Source of the DNA: Linnemannia schmuckeri
Taxonomy: Eukaryota > Mortierellomycota > Mortierellomycetes > Mortierellales > Mortierellaceae
Assembly (NCBI GenBank): GCA_029449235.1
Contig: JANATG010000013.1
Location: forward strand, 1,426,001 to 1,490,000
Length of the DNA: 64,000 bases
Reading direction: 5' to 3'
Shown: positions 10,700-23,930 of the stretch, piece by piece
How the letters are laid out: each line of letters starts with the position of its first letter
Numbering within the stretch: the first letter of the stretch is position 1
Position numbers and translations under genes: made by a program
The notes under the pieces: model-generated
Database searches by the model: none
Told to the model about the DNA's origin: nothing
What the model saw: the letters and a program-made list of their open reading frames with translations, nothing else

Positions 10700-12080
10700 G
10701 TCGCTTTTTCTTAAGTTCAATGCCGCACCTAGTAGCATAGGTCCAATTACTCCTTCAAACAAGTCAAGGTGCGTCGCCTCCTAAATTCGTATAATGTGTT
10801 CGCAATAAAATACATCGGAAATAAGGGAAAGGAAAACACAAAATATAAACAGGGGAGGCATACTTTCCCTTCTCTCTTGATCTTACCTTCATTCGATCTC
10901 TCTCTTTTTTCTTTTTCTTCCCTTTTGTCTTTTCTTATTTCATCCCTTCTAACTTCTACTTTCGCATGCCTTTTGTCTCTGGCATCTCATCTTATTCTCT
11001 CACTTCACTTTTTACTCATTTGGTCGTTCGCTTGTTCATCAGACCTTCGCTCAATCATTCTTGCCCTTGTCGCTGTTGTTCGTTCATCTCGTTACTTTTA
11101 ACTAACCGGAAAATCTTTGTTGCAACTTATTCATAACAAGACTAACCAACATTCGTCTGTCTCGCGTTCCTCAACTAATCACTCACCACGGATGTCAGTC
11201 ACCTATGACAGGATACAATCATTCTCTCTTGAGGATCGTCTTGTTATTCTTGTGCCATTTGTTCTGCGGACCAGGATACGACCGAAGAACCCCAGGAGTC
11301 AGGAATTCATCTCATCCGGACTTGGAAGATAGAGCAGAGCATGGAACCGTCCTCGCCATTCTGAAGGCAAATGCTGACGTTGAGTGGACTTGGACCTGGC
11401 TAGGATCTGTACGTTGTAAGGCCCTAGAGGTGTTTTCATGGTGTTCTCGTCCAGGTCTATTCTCGAGGGCTCAAATGATTGGTTCCGTTCAGTCTGCTCT
11501 ACAACAGCAGCGATGGAGACAGGAACAAGGAGGGAGTATCTGTAGAAATAAGAACAAGAGCAGGAAAACAATAGCAGTGGCAAAAGGAGCAGGAACAGGA
11601 ACAAGGACCAATTCGACAACTCTTTGTCTTTGACAATACCAAATATACCTGGATGCACTCATCTTACAGGACGAGACTGACGCTATAAACTGGACAGTCA
11701 AAGCAGTCGAGCTAATATCAACTCGCACATAGATGGAGCGCCTCTCTCTCTCTCTACTCAGCTCGCTTTGACCCTGAAAGCCAGCCTCGAATACGGGAGC
11801 AAGTGTACGTAGCCAATGGCGGTTGGGATGTGTGTGTGGCGAAATCGTTTCTCGAGTCTAGAAAAGTGGTCGCCATTTGAGTTTGGAGTTTTCATCGAAG
11901 ATAGGGACGGAGACACAGTGGATGGTGCAGTCCTGGAATCAGTTGAAGACTGTGGTGGGTAACTTTGCAGAGATGGAGGAGGAACGTTCAGTAGACGAGA
12001 TTGCGATTGTCTTTGAACAACATGATGTCACACATCTTGCGATACAAAGCAATAGCAAGCAATAAACGGCTGAGAAGAAG
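10700..12080. repeat. Dispersed spacer repeat, copy a
   Basis: First of six related spacers. Landmarks are 'cttttgtctctggcatctc' near 10970, 'gcggaccaggatacgac' at 11265, a GACAGGAACA-type purine-rich tract at 11515-11610, and AATAAA near 12061. The same landmarks occur in the same order in copies b-e. No conserved long open frame was found. Confidence 0.65.
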
Positions 12081-12662
12081 CTTTACACTGTGTACTCTGT
12101 TATTTACCATTGTGATGAAAATAGCTATCGCGTAGTCTTGTTCATATCCTCATCGCTTCCTCGCCACCTTTCCACGTTTAGCATTTTGGCGAAGGCGATA
12201 TGCACTGGCTGGGAGATGACAATGAAAAATTAAAATAAAATTTGTATGTCTGTCCATACTTTTTGGTTCGTGTGACACGGGCAGGGCGGCTCTTTCCTTT
12301 CTTCCCCCTTTTATGACTCCCCTTTCTCCGTGGACTGATTTCCACACCTCTTTCTTTTCCCAATCGTTGCTTTGCCTGAGTCCTCGCCAATTTTTCGTTG
12401 CCAAAGGGCTGGCCTCCACCATTGCGGAACACAACTACATAAAGCATCAGCAATCTTCCATCTTCGTCTTTTTCTAATTTCTTCATTCGACTCGATGTAC
12501 AAACCCTCCATCACTTTTTTTTTTCCTATCGCTTTGTTCATCACCGTCACTATTCCTTCATCCACCTCTTTCAAAAATTTTCATTTTTTTTTCCACGTAG
12601 ATACTCACGCCCTGCGCAACATCCACCTTCTAATCATTCTTTTTTATTCAGAGGCTAAACAA

Positions 12663-13286
12663 ATGACCTCTCACCAAGTGCTTCCAATACAATACACGCC
12701 AGACTCCATGTCACCGGCCTTTTCGGCGCCTTTAAGTTCGATTCATCAAGATATTCAATGGTCCTACGGCGACACGCCTGCCTCACCTGTGTCTACGTCC
12801 TCCGAGCTCCTTGATGAATTAAATTGTGCTCTTTCTTTTGCCAAAGACTTTGTTTTCGAGGTCAATGATATCGACAATGAGGAAAGTGCTTGTTCTTCTC
12901 TTTCCGAATCGGAAGGCTCTCTAGGAGTTGGCGAAGACGATGACATACCCAAAACCCCTACACCCGGACCTGGACCTGCAAGAGGTTTTCCATGCCTATA
13001 CCCAGGCTGCACACGACCCCCCTACACAACGCGATGGAGTCTCACCGTCCACCGGAACATCCACAACGGCGTTACATTCCCGTGTACATCTTGCGAAATC
13101 GTGTTTGTCCGACATGGAGATCGAGCCCGACATCATAGAAGTGTGCATGAGAGGTTAAGGTGGAGGTGTGATTATTGTGGGAAGGAGTATACGAGAAAGT
13201 CGCCAGCCAGGTTGCATCCTTGTCCGGTTGCTGGTGGGTGTCGACCGAGTTTTCAGCTCGTTATGGTGTCTGGTGGTGAGAATTGA
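12663..13286 (+). CDS. Short zinc-finger protein
   Basis: This single-exon protein of 207 residues is read from ATG 12663 (MTSHQVLPIQYTP). The open frame extends up to 12372, but the extra part is promoter-like Phe/Ser-rich sequence, so the inner ATG is preferred. The N-terminal two thirds are Ser-rich and acidic. The C-terminus has three atypical fingers: FPCLYPGC ending HRNIH (C-x4-C...H-x3-H), FPCTSCEIVF ending HHRSVH (C-x2-C...H-x4-H), and WRCDYCGKEYTRKS with trailing His/Cys. C2H2-like fingers usually bind nucleic acid, but the imperfect spacing leaves this open. Upstream DNA (12250-12520), including 'tacataaagc', matches 24090-24360 before the remnant at 24526, so the promoter is duplicated with the gene. 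Confidence 0.75.
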   Translation: MTSHQVLPIQYTPDSMSPAFSAPLSSIHQDIQWSYGDTPASPVSTSSELLDELNCALSFAKDFVFEVNDIDNEESACSSLSESEGSLGVGEDDDIPKTPTPGPGPARGFPCLYPGCTRPPYTTRWSLTVHRNIHNGVTFPCTSCEIVFVRHGDRARHHRSVHERLRWRCDYCGKEYTRKSPARLHPCPVAGGCRPSFQLVMVSGGEN

Positions 13287-14904
13287 AGGTGTATTTTATT
13301 TTTGTGATTTTTTGGATAATATCAAATGCTTCCTGGTAGACCATTAAAATGAGGAAAGAATGACGTTGTTTTTGTTCGCAATCCAAGTAAACTACCATCA
13401 GTGTCCTTCACCCTCTCTTTCTTTTTTCTTTTCTTATATCCATTTTGTCTCTAACCATTTTTTCCTTCTTCCTTCTTTCTTCTCCCTGTCCCTCTTTGTC
13501 CACCTTATGTTTATTTGTTTCCTTTCTTCTCTTTGTCGTCATTGATTTTTTTTTTTTAAAATTATTTTGACGCAGGAACAAAAACAGCAATCTTAATTTT
13601 TCTATTGTGTCCTATGGATGTTCGCAGACAGACCCAGCTGGGACATTTTTTTTTCTTTTATTTTCCATGCGGTAGACGCCCATGAATGCGGCACAATTGC
13701 CAGAGTTAATTGAACTCTCAGATGGCAGAATTTTCTTCCTCTGCGCACACTAGACCATCACCCATCCCATCAACACCCATTCTCTTTCCCCCTCCGTCTT
13801 TTCATTTCTACATAGCAGCTCTAATCCACTATCTACTACCATCGGCACTGTTGTTCCTCCCTCTCTCCTTCCCTCCTATCCCCCTTGCAGGTTCGCAGAT
13901 GGGAAGGGAAGCTATTTTTGTATCATCGCAAAGTCGGGAAACGACGCCACAGCTACTCAGCCTCGCCTCGCCTCGCCCTCGCTCACCCTCGGTTCATTTC
14001 TGATGGATCAAAAGGACCAATGAAAGAACAGGACAGAAACAAGAGGGACCGTGTGAGACTCTATTCAATTTCTTGGACCTAATTCAACCCAGAGGGAATA
14101 GTTAGAGTGGGGGTACTTCTTCGCCTATGTTAGGCAAGGAAGACGGTAGGAGTTCCCTTTTCTCTTTACCTTCCTTCCCTAATAATCCCGTCAAACAGCC
14201 CAATTTTGTTTACTTTGCTTGTTTGTGCATGCATCTTTCTCTTCTCTCTCCCTCTCCCTCTCTCTTCTCTCTCTCCTCTCTCTCCCTCTCTCTCTGTGTG
14301 TGTATGTGTGTTTGTGCGCCCTGTCACCCTGTTCCCGCTTCCCAGGCTCGACTACCTTGCCCTTTCCTTATTTTTTATGACTTCCTTGCCCCCATATGTA
14401 AGTTAAGCCTGATGGGTTGGTGCTCTCATGCCCCTCCAGAGCGACTCGTTTCCCCTTCACCAATTTTTTGTATACCGGTACTTCTTTGCCCTGTCGCACA
14501 TGTTTTTTTTATTTTCCCTTCTTTCTCATATTTAGATTCCCCTTTATCTTTCTGTCTTGTTTGAAGTATAAATACATGGCCACACTGCCCCATTGTTGTT
14601 GTTCTCTTTCCTCGTCTTTCCTGACCAGCACACCCATCCTCCACCACTTTCTTTCCACTCTTCCAATCCCTCCTCTCTCTTATTTTTTTTTCCTTTTCCT
14701 TTTCCTTTTCCTTTTCCTTCCTTCGCTTCTTATTCCAGCACTTTCAAACACCCTACATGACACACGCACCTTCATCCCCAGATTATCATACATCCATATT
14801 AAAACAATACATACTTCCAGAAACCATCCAACACCGCCTTCTTTGCCGTCCTCTCCGTCCTCTCCATCTCCTCGCACCGCCCGTAGAGGACTAAGAGGAC
14901 CAAC
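13287..14904. other. Spacer and upstream region of the long zinc-finger gene
   Basis: Non-coding. It contains long pyrimidine runs, including a (CT)n/(GT)n microsatellite at 14236-14315 and repeated CTTTTC at 14690-14720. Segments 13710-14000 and 14560-14900 align with 25260-25490 and 26000-26300 upstream of the paralogue at 26301, so the promoter region is part of the duplicated unit. Confidence 0.5.
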
Positions 14905-16921
14905 ATGCTTTCGGCGAAGAACCTAGCTGGGCAACGAACTCTCGATAACACTAAGATCAGCAGTGACCTCCACCAAGGAGGGACATCCAGCACTGTCTCC
15001 ACCCCTCACTCAAGCAATCATGGACCCCCGGATGATGCATCGGACGGTGAGCTCATGGACATGTGCACAGTCACCCATGGTTTACCCTCAGAAAGCAGCG
15101 GCAGAGTCTATGCGGCGATCACTGGGCCGACCTCCCTGGGAGAGGCTATGGGATTCCAAGGCCAAGTGTACCTTGTTACGCAGGGGAATCTTGCGTGCAC
15201 TCGTTCAAAGGACGCGACAAAGTGGTTTGGCTGTCGACAAGGGAACCCAGAGCGACTACCCCTCTTGACTGACGATCAACGATTCAACAACCATGTCCGC
15301 CTTGAATCTATCACGTTGAGCACGGCTTTCTCGATCCACAAGACTTTCGAGCTCTACCTCAATGAGTACGGTAGCGTATACCGGCACGAGCGCTCCAAGG
15401 AGAACTTCGAATTTACGATCAATCTCGCTCAGCCGGAAGTGAATCTTCTTTTGAAGGACATCCCCGATTCTGTAGCTCTTATTCGGTGTGATTTACCTTT
15501 TTATCTCACCCCTGAATGCAAAGAGATCATCGAACACATCGTCGTCGAATACTTTCGTTCACCCTGGACGATGCAGTGGTATTATCGAGTCCGGAATGCT
15601 CTAGTCCAGAAGCCTCTACCCTGGTACAAGTCTGTTGCGGAGGAGGAAGATGAGGGTTTTCCTGACTACCCTCTCCCGAACGCGAACGGAGTCAATACAC
15701 AGTCACCTCCGGCTTCAATCACGCCCCCCGATGCCGATCAGACGCCTACCACTGCAGTGTCCCCTCCTGCCTCTGATGTTTCGATGGAGATCGATACCCA
15801 GTCCCTTGCCACCACTGTTGGGTTTGGCGACATCGCCTCGATACAGCACAATGCTGTCACCGATCCCTCTGGTGCTTTGTCTTTGCCTGGTATGCCTTCT
15901 TGTATGCATTTTAGATCTCGTTCTGCTGCCGTTGTTACCATTAAGTCCCCGCACCCCAATTAATTAATGTTTTCATCTCCCTGGTCCTTATTTCCTTTTT
16001 TCTTCTCCAACAGGTGCGTGCTCTTTTTTGGATCAGGCCCAGTCGTCCGTTAACTCTGCAGAACTGACAATCGGGTTCGTGTCTGGTTCCAACCTCGAAG
16101 TGACCAGCGCCACTGACACCGCTGACACCGGCGACGATGACCATTCCTCCTCAGAGTCTATGGATATCCACACCGACGAGGATGATGTCTTCCTCTCCAC
16201 CAACACCCAGTCATTCTTTGAAGATCCGATGGAGGACCACCCGAACAATGATCCCGAGTCCGAGCCCGAGCTCGAGCCCGAGTCCATCAACGATGCCGTT
16301 GATTCCCTTTCCGACTTGATGGCCTTCGGAACCGACACCAACACCGCCGCCGACAACAATGTCGACAGTCCACTATCCCACGTCGCTCAGGAACAGCACA
16401 ATAACAGCGTCCAGCCTGATACCCTCAACGCCGGTGACACTCAGCAGCCAGGACCCAATGCTGGACCTGCCATGACCGCCAACCCCGGACCTGTAGTGGA
16501 TATCGACCCCGAACCTGCGGCTGTTATTGATCCCGAACCTGCAGTGGCTATCGGCTCCAAATCTGTAGTGACTGCCGATCCCGAATCTGTCATAAGAGTT
16601 CGCTGTTCTTTCGAAGGCTGTATCAAGTCGTTTTCCAAGCAGGGAGGATTGGATGTACACATCAAGAGCCACTTTCCAGAAGAACGTGAAAGATGCACTT
16701 TTTTTCCCTGCACAAAGACTTTTGCTCAATACGCCGATCGCAAGCGGCACGAGAACTATGAACACAAGGGAGAGTTGTGGGTTTGCGACCCTTGCGGAAG
16801 ATATCAACCAAGAAAGCCGTCTGTCAACGAATTGAAGGCAATGGACCCTTGCTCTTCTCCAACTGCGGTCCAAGGTCAACATCTCTTTCTGTTCTTTCCC
16901 GGACCTCTGGCTCTGGACTGA
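14905..16921 (+). CDS. Long zinc-finger protein with unrecognised N-terminal domain
   Basis: Two exons are predicted: 14905-15889 and 16014-16921, with donor CCTG|GTATGC and acceptor CAACAG|GTGCG, phase 1, giving 630 residues. The same intron position occurs in the 26301 gene. Residues about 45-250 form the family N-terminal domain (GNLACTRSKDATKWFG, TDDQRF, SVALIRCDLPFY, VVEYFRSPWTMQW). The middle is acidic and Ser/Pro-rich, with PEPAV-type repeats. The end carries atypical fingers: VRCSFEGC ending HIKSH, CTFFPC ending HENYEH, and WVCDPCGRYQPRKPS. No known domain was recognised at the N-terminus. A nuclear DNA- or RNA-binding role is possible from the fingers, but this is inference. Confidence 0.75.
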
Positions 16922-17129
16922 TTCCTTGAAACTAGAGAGGTTAGACCTTTTCTTCCACTTTATTATACCTTTCCACCTTTTTTCCTTCCTATACACTTCC
17001 TAATTAACAACAGTATTAATATATATGTACATATCACTGGCCATAGAACAAAAACAAAAAAAAAAAAATATATGAATGCTTGTTGATCTTATGTCCTGTT
17101 TCCCTTTTTCTCACTTTGTATTTTACACT
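16922..17129. other. 3' flank of the long zinc-finger gene
   Basis: AT-rich DNA with an A-run (17051-17070). No gene. Confidence 0.4.
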
Positions 17130-18270
17130 TTGTGCGAGCTAGTTTACCTTGCTTGTGTGCAGCGTGAAAAGGTGAAAAAGTTTGCATTAACAGGAGGGGC
17201 AGGCTCAAACTGAATTCTGTGTAATGGTGACGAGAGCGGGGATGAAGAAGGTTGTTTGTCAAGGATGGACATGAGGCAGAGAGAAAGAGGCTGTTGCTGG
17301 GTACAAGACGACGTTAGGGGCAAGGAGCGCAAAGAAATAAACAAAAGTGAATAAAGACGGAGGAAATATTCGACCGTCCATGTAGCTTCAAAAGAATATA
17401 CATTAAAGCATTAGCAAACGGACGGACAAAGAAACGATCGAATTGCCCCTATTTGTTTTTTGTTTTCCTGTTTTGTTTTTTCACGATACATTTGTGGTAA
17501 TGATCGAACTGTGTCCATTTCACCGCGTGTTTGATTAACGAGCAATGCTGTGCCTGGATCCACTACTGGGGCTTCTTGGATACGAGGCTGTTTGTTACAA
17601 TAGAAGGCGAACATACCCAGATTGAGACTCCAATCCTTCGCCTTTTACCTTTGTAAATCGTGGACCCATGGTCTAGACCTCCCCTCTTTTGTGCTCTTTG
17701 TTAGTGAAACACCGTCAGGGGCATCGGCAAGAGACGGCGTAAGCATGAAAAAAAAATGGCATGGGTTTAACAAAAAGAAAAAAACAGTCGATTGTTACTT
17801 GCTGTAATCCTCTTGTTCCTTCTCTCTTTCTGTTGCTCATCGACTTCCATTCATCTTCCTACCACTCTTTCATCCATCTACCCACCGCTCTTTTTCATTC
17901 CTCGGTTGACACTCATCAGTCTTCTCTTACAATCGGGGCTACTTCTTGGCCCTTCGACCTTCTGATCCTCTTTCACAAACGCACATCAACACCACCAACA
18001 ACAACGCTCTCCCTCAAAACTTACAGCCAGCCAACTCTTTCCTTGTTCAGCGTGTAAGAGGTATGTCCTTCGTCTGGTCTGGAGGTGGTTCTTAGCGCAC
18101 TCTGCAACAAGGAAGTTATGGCCCTGCAAGGCTTTAACATATAATTGGCTCACAAAAAGATAGATACTCCTCTTCAACAGAACAAACAGGCTCTGCCAAC
18201 CCATCTCATTGCGACCTATACAAAATAGCAGGTGTCACTCGTCAAAAGGTAACAAAAGTGGCGTGTGAAA
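17130..18270 (+). repeat. NACHT-gene 5' leader repeat, copy 1
   Basis: About 1.1 kb conserved upstream of four NACHT copies. Landmarks are 'gaattctgtgtaatg' (17210), 'ggatggacatgag' (17262), 'cgcacatcaacacc' (17980), and a likely 5'-UTR donor GAG|GTATGTCC at 18058-18068. The conserved order across copies suggests promoter plus untranslated leader rather than transposon. Confidence 0.65.
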
Positions 18271-21200
18271 ATGGGCGCAGAAATGAACGGTCAATTGCAA
18301 TTGCATGCTCCATATCATGTTCCAGTGCCTCAAATGGAAGATGTTTTTGATGTCTCTGTCATTAGCCCAGCCGTTCCTTTACATGCTAGTTTCACCACAT
18401 CTTCAACAGTCGTCTTTGGAGCTACCCGAGGTAAATCCAATTACCACGGAGATAAAATTTACAGTAAGTATTTTCAAAAAAAAATATGGCTAACTTATTT
18501 GTCAATGTTTGTAGCAGCAATTGTATCGTGTTCGTCACCAAGCATTTCCCCACCACCACCAACCTGGTCCAACGCTGCTCTCGGACTCTGGGAATATGAG
18601 CACACAGAGCAAGCGTCCTCTTTCAGTTTCTCAGGCGGACCAACTCGTAAAGGCAAGGCACTGGGAGGATACTTCGAGCAGCGATTTTTAACTCACTGAG
18701 ACACAGGATGATCAATATACTGAATCCGCTGTACTCACTTTGAGGATGCACCGTCTGGGCGAGTACACGCAGCCGGTCTACATTGCTCCTATGGCCAAAC
18801 CCAACCTCCAATCCTCGGATGATACACTGTTCCCTCTGATGGACAAGATTAAAGACTTTCTTGCTGGCAACTGTCAAGTCATGCTGATTCTGGGAGACTC
18901 GGGAGCAGGCAAGTCGACATTTAATCGACACCTGGAAAATGAGCTCTGGCAGGGCTATCAGCCCGCTGGTCGCATCCCACTCTTCGTCAATCTGCTAGCC
19001 CTAGAGAGGCCGGAGAAGGAGCTGATTACGGAACAGTTGAGGACGCACGACTTTACAGATGACCAGATCCGTGAGCTGAAGCTGAAATGTCAGTTCATCT
19101 TGATCTGTGATGGATACGATGAGAGCCAGCTCACTTTGAATCTGCATACCACTAACCTCCTCAACCAACCTGGGCAATGGAACACCAAGCTGCTCATCAC
19201 CTGTCGCTCCCAGTATCTCGGACCGGACTATCAAGGACGCTTTGTGCCCGACGCGGCGGGCAAGTACCATCGTGCAGCGGACGAGCTCTTCATGGAAACT
19301 GTCATTGCTCCCTTCTCCAAGGAGCAGATCGAGGATTATGTCGAGCGATATGTCCCTCTCGAGCCACGCACTTGGGTCTAAAAGGACTACATGGACAGGC
19401 TGGAGACTATCCCAAATTTGATAGATTTGGTCAAGAACCCCTTCCTTTTGACGCTCTGCATGGATGCGCTTCCGAATGTTGTCCAGGGCAAGTTTGATCT
19501 CTCGAGACTCCGTGTCACTCGCGTGGAGCTATACGACAACTTTGTGAAGCATTGGATGGCTGTCAACAAGCGTCGTCTGGAGAATCAAAAGTTGAGCGAA
19601 GGCAATAGACTGGCGCTGGATGTACTCCTTACCGACGGCTTCGAGCTCAACGCATTCTCTACCAGATGGAGCTGGCCTTCTCGAGCTTCCAGGAGCAGGA
19701 TGGCAGACCTGTCGTCGAATACTCTCACATACGAGATAGAAAGACATGGAGGGCCCACTTTTTTGGCCTTAATCCTGTGAGAGCTCACCTCCGAGATACC
19801 AGTTTATTGAATCGAGTCGGGACACAGTATCGTTTTGTGCACCGATCCATCCTGGAGTATTTTTACTTCCGCATAATCTAGGGATCTGCTGATAATAACA
19901 GCGAGTTTGCTCCGCATCCTCTTTCCGATACAAGAGATACCGGCGAGTACCCATTGTCCCTGCGGAATCTTGTCGCAGAGCTCTCGATCATCCAGTTCTT
20001 GGCAGAGCGCGTACAACTGGATCCAGGATTCAAGCAACAGCTTCTTGCGCTCATTGAGCAGTCCAAGATGGACAATCGAGCTGCTTGCGCTGCTGCCAAC
20101 GCCATCACCATCTTGGTCAAGGCAGGGGTGCGTTTCAATGGGCCCGACCTTCGAGGTATCCGCATTCCAGGAGCCGGTTTGTCTGGCGGGCAGTTCGACT
20201 CTGCTCAGCTGCAGGAGGCGGATCTGACAGGGGTCAACCTCACCAGAAGCTGGATTCGGCAGGCAGATCTTAGCAAGGCGCGGATGGAAAGGGTCGAGTT
20301 CGGAGAGCTCCCGTTTTTGAAGGAGAAGAAGTCTGTACATTCGTGCGCCTATTCGCCGGAGGGAGGAGCAATTGCTGTGGGGTCGTCAAGTGGCGACATC
20401 AACATTTACGACACCACAACCTGGACAGCAATTCGCACCCTTCGCGGCCACGAGGGAAAGTTACTGGCATTGCTTATTCCACCTCCGGAAGCAGCTTGTC
20501 TTTGGCGGTCACGATTGTACAGTCCGATTGTGGAACTGCCAGAGAGGAATGACTGATTTTGTTCTGCAGGGGCATACTAGGGAAGTCAATGCTGTGGCGT
20601 TCTCACCTTTAGGCAGCCAGATTGCCTCAGCCAGTGGCGACAGGGCCTTGAGGCTATGGGATTCTCGGACGGGGGGGCATTCTTTTTATATTGCGGGGTC
20701 ATACTAATCTGATCTACAACGTTGCGTACTCGCCTGATGGGCGAAGCGTTGTCTTTGGAGGCACAGACGGGACGACACGAATATTCGACGCACACTCTGG
20801 ACAGATGGGCTTGGTACTCGAGAATAGGAACTGGGACGTTGCTTGCGTGGCCTATTCGCCTGACTGTAAGTGGATCGTCGCAGGCGATTTCGGCGGTAAT
20901 TTGCGGATGCGGGAGTCAATCATCGGGAAATCAGGAAAACAGTGGAAAGGCCATATGGATACTGTTCGAGCCGTCAGCTTTTCACCAAACGGTTTATGGA
21001 TATCCTCATCTGGTGGAGATTGTACGGCGAAGTTATGGGATGCTTATGCAGGCACTCTCGTCTCTGTCTTTGCAGGCCACTCTGCATTTGTGGAATCCGT
21101 TGCATTCTCGCCGAACAGCCTGCAGATGGCATCAGGAAGCTTGGACGGGACCGTGCGGTTGTGGGATGTGACGACCACTGGAGCAGGACTCGACCTAAAT

Positions 21201-22276
21201 ATCACCCAATCTGATCCGATCACAAGCGTTGCCTATTCTTCTGATGGAAGATGCCTCGTCTCTAGCAGCAATTCTGGGACTCTACGACAGTATGATGCGA
21301 TGGCTGGAGAACCCGGTTGTTCGTTTGCATGCAGTTCCTGGAAAGCTGATGTCGTAGCGATATCGTCTGATGGTCGTCGCATTGCCACGGCCGGATACTC
21401 CGAAGACATCAAGATATGGAGTGTGGAAACAGGTGTCGCTGAGATCGCTCTCCAAGGGCACACAAGTTGGATCACAACATTGGCATTTTCTCCGGATGAC
21501 CGGTGGATTGCTTCCGGTAGCTGGGACAAGACTGTGCGCCTTTGGGATGCGCACTCAGGAACGCCAGATATTGTGCTCCGGCATCATAGCGGTAGTGTCG
21601 TGAGTGTGACATTTTCAACCTGTGGACGGCAGCTCATATCTGGAAGCGAAGATGGAACCATTCGAGTCTGGAAGGCGGCTACTGACAAATCAAGAGTATG
21701 TGTGAATATCTGGCCTTGTAAGTCGGAAGTCATAAGTTATTCATCGAGTAGAAAGATGAAAGCGATAAGACTGGAAGAATCGTATTCCGTGGAGTTGTGG
21801 GACGAGGACGGCGAAGAACCCTTGTACTCTTTGCAACATGATGGCTTCATTGGCCCTATTACCTTTTCGAATTGTGGTCAGTGGGTCGCCATCGTTTGCA
21901 ACAACAACTCTGTGTGGGTTTGGGACTTGGTCGTGAGAGATGCAGTGCAGAAGTGGGAATGCGTGCTGGTTATTCGAGACTTTCTCAGGGCCACTTGTAT
22001 TACTTGGAGACCAAACGCACTGGAGTTTGTAACTGGTTCCAGAGACGGCTGGGTGCAGGTATGGCGGTTGGTTGGTGGGCATGATGACGGATTCTATGTG
22101 AGATTGGTCTGGAGTACCGGACACTCTGCCTTTGTCGCAAGGAATGTAGTAGTAATCGGTGCGGTCGGTCTCAGTGCGACCAACCAAAAACTGCTCAAGT
22201 AGCGCGGTGCCAAGGTTGGATCGTTGTCTTCCGACGACGGCTCGGACGATAGTCAAGAAGACAGCCATGCCGAATA
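18271..22276 (+). pseudogene. Full-length NACHT/pentapeptide/WD40 pseudogene
   Basis: The layout is complete: exon 1 18271-18430 (MGAEMNGQLQLHAPYH), intron with donor GAG|GTAAAT and acceptor TTGTAG, NACHT with Walker A GDSGAGKST (18898-18924) and Walker B-like LICDGYDE, pentapeptide block (IPGAGLSGGQFDSAQLQEAD) and WD40 repeats. Breaks are many: a 2-base loss before the MSTQSKRP start, TAA near 18690, TAA at 19379, a frame change near 19640, TAG at 19879, a 1-base deletion near 20462, further slippage at the G-run near 20676, and TAG at 22200 in place of CAG. The longest intact part is 503 codons of WD40 repeats (20691-22202). AATAAA follows at 22273. Confidence 0.9.
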
Positions 22277-22629
22277 AACTGCGAGTGATATTGTTTGTTA
22301 CCTTTCCAGTCGCGTTTGCCCTTGAGTGAATGAAAGGATCTGTTTGCAAGCATGTCGTTTTACCCTCCTCCTTCTTTAACTTTTCTTTACACGTTGTCTG
22401 TGATCTTGACGTTTAGCCTTTCCTCTTTTCTTTTTTGTTTTGTCCTTGGCCTTCTTGACTCGTTATATACAGTTGTTTTGTGAGTGGTTAAAATTGCACC
22501 CGATAATTACTTGTGTATCGTAACTCGTGGTTGAAAGACCGCTGTAATGTGTTTGACTGTCCTTGGTAGATTGTTCCTTCTTCTCCACTATGCCCCCTCT
22601 TCTTAAACAGTGGCTATTAGTCGTGTTTG
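22277..22629. other. Family 3' flank
   Basis: Non-coding, and aligns with 2215-2560 and 10343-10640. Confidence 0.5.
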
Positions 22630-23930
22630 TTCGAACTGTCGTTTGCTTTTTAGTTCAATCCCACACCCAACAGCATAGGTTCAATACTTCCCCCAAGCAA
22701 GTCAGGGGTGTGTCGCCCACTTCTCAATTTGTGTATTGTGGACGCAAAAAAACACAAATCAGGAATAAAAGAAAAGGAATAAGACAGAAACACTAACAGG
22801 GACAGGTGTCCTTTTCCTTTCTCCCTCTGTCTTTCCTTCGTTCCATCTTTCTTCTTTCCCTGTTGCTTTGTCTCTCCCCATTCCTTCTAACTTCTCCTAT
22901 TTTCGCATGCCTTTCGTCTCTGGCATCTCGCCTCACTCTCTTATTCCGATGTTCACTCATTCTGTCGACCACTTGTTCATCAGGTCCTCACTCAATCAAT
23001 CTTGCCCTTGTCCTCGTCGTTCGTTCCTGAGCTTTATCGTTGTAATTAGTCCGAAACAAGACCAACCAACATGCGCCTGTTCCGCGTTCCTGAAGTGATC
23101 ACTCACCGTGAATATCAATTACCAGCGACAAGACACAAACATTCTCTTGTAATGACCGCTTTGTTATTCTTTTGCCTTTTATTCAGCGGACCAGGATACG
23201 ACACATATAGTCCTGGAGGATAAAAGAGAGCATGGAATTGTCCTCGTCAACCTGAAGGCAGATGCAGACTTTGTATGGACTTGGACTTGACCGGGATGTG
23301 CACACTGTAAGGGCCTAGAGGTGTTTTCATAATGTTCAACTGAGAGGCTCTGTTCTGTCTGCTCTACAACATTAATGATGGAGACAGGAACAAGGAGAGG
23401 TTATCTGTAACAAAAGCAGGAGCAGGGAAACAACAGCAGTGTCAACAGGAGCAGGACATGAACTAAGTCGATAACTCTTTGGCCTTGGCGGTACTGTATA
23501 TGCCTGGACGCGATCATCTTTAAGGACAAGACTGACGTTGTGAACTGGACAGTCAAAGCAATCAAGCGAATCAACACGCACACAGATGGAGCGCCTCTCT
23601 CTCTACCCGGCTCTTCTTGACCCTGAATGGCAGCCTCGAATACGAGAGCAAGTGCCCGTAAGCACCAGCGGCTTGAAGGTGTGTCTGGCGAAATTGTTTC
23701 TCGAGTCTAAACTAGTGCGCGCAATTTGATTTTGGAGACTCTTCGCCGAGGATAGGGACGGATGAGACAAAGAGGGTAGTACAGTCCTGAAAGCAGTTGA
23801 AGACGATGGCGAGCAACGTTTCAGACACGGATGGCTGTTCTGTAGAAGAGATGGCGGTTGTTTTTGAAAACATGATGTCGTGCAGCTGGCGATACAAACC
23901 GACATGCAATAAACACTTGAAGAGGATTGC
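22630..23930. repeat. Dispersed spacer repeat, copy b
   Basis: Landmarks match copy a: 'ctttcgtctctggcatctcg' near 22910, 'cagcggaccaggatacgac' at 23184, a GACAGGAACAAGGAG tract at 23380, 'acagatggagcgcctctctc' at 23582, and AATAAA near 23910. Confidence 0.65.

Noticed and set aside
14127..14926. Open frames in CT-rich DNA
   Set aside because: Ser/Leu/Phe/Pro low-complexity translations of microsatellite-like promoter DNA; similar ones at 25599-26211 and 61125-61525.
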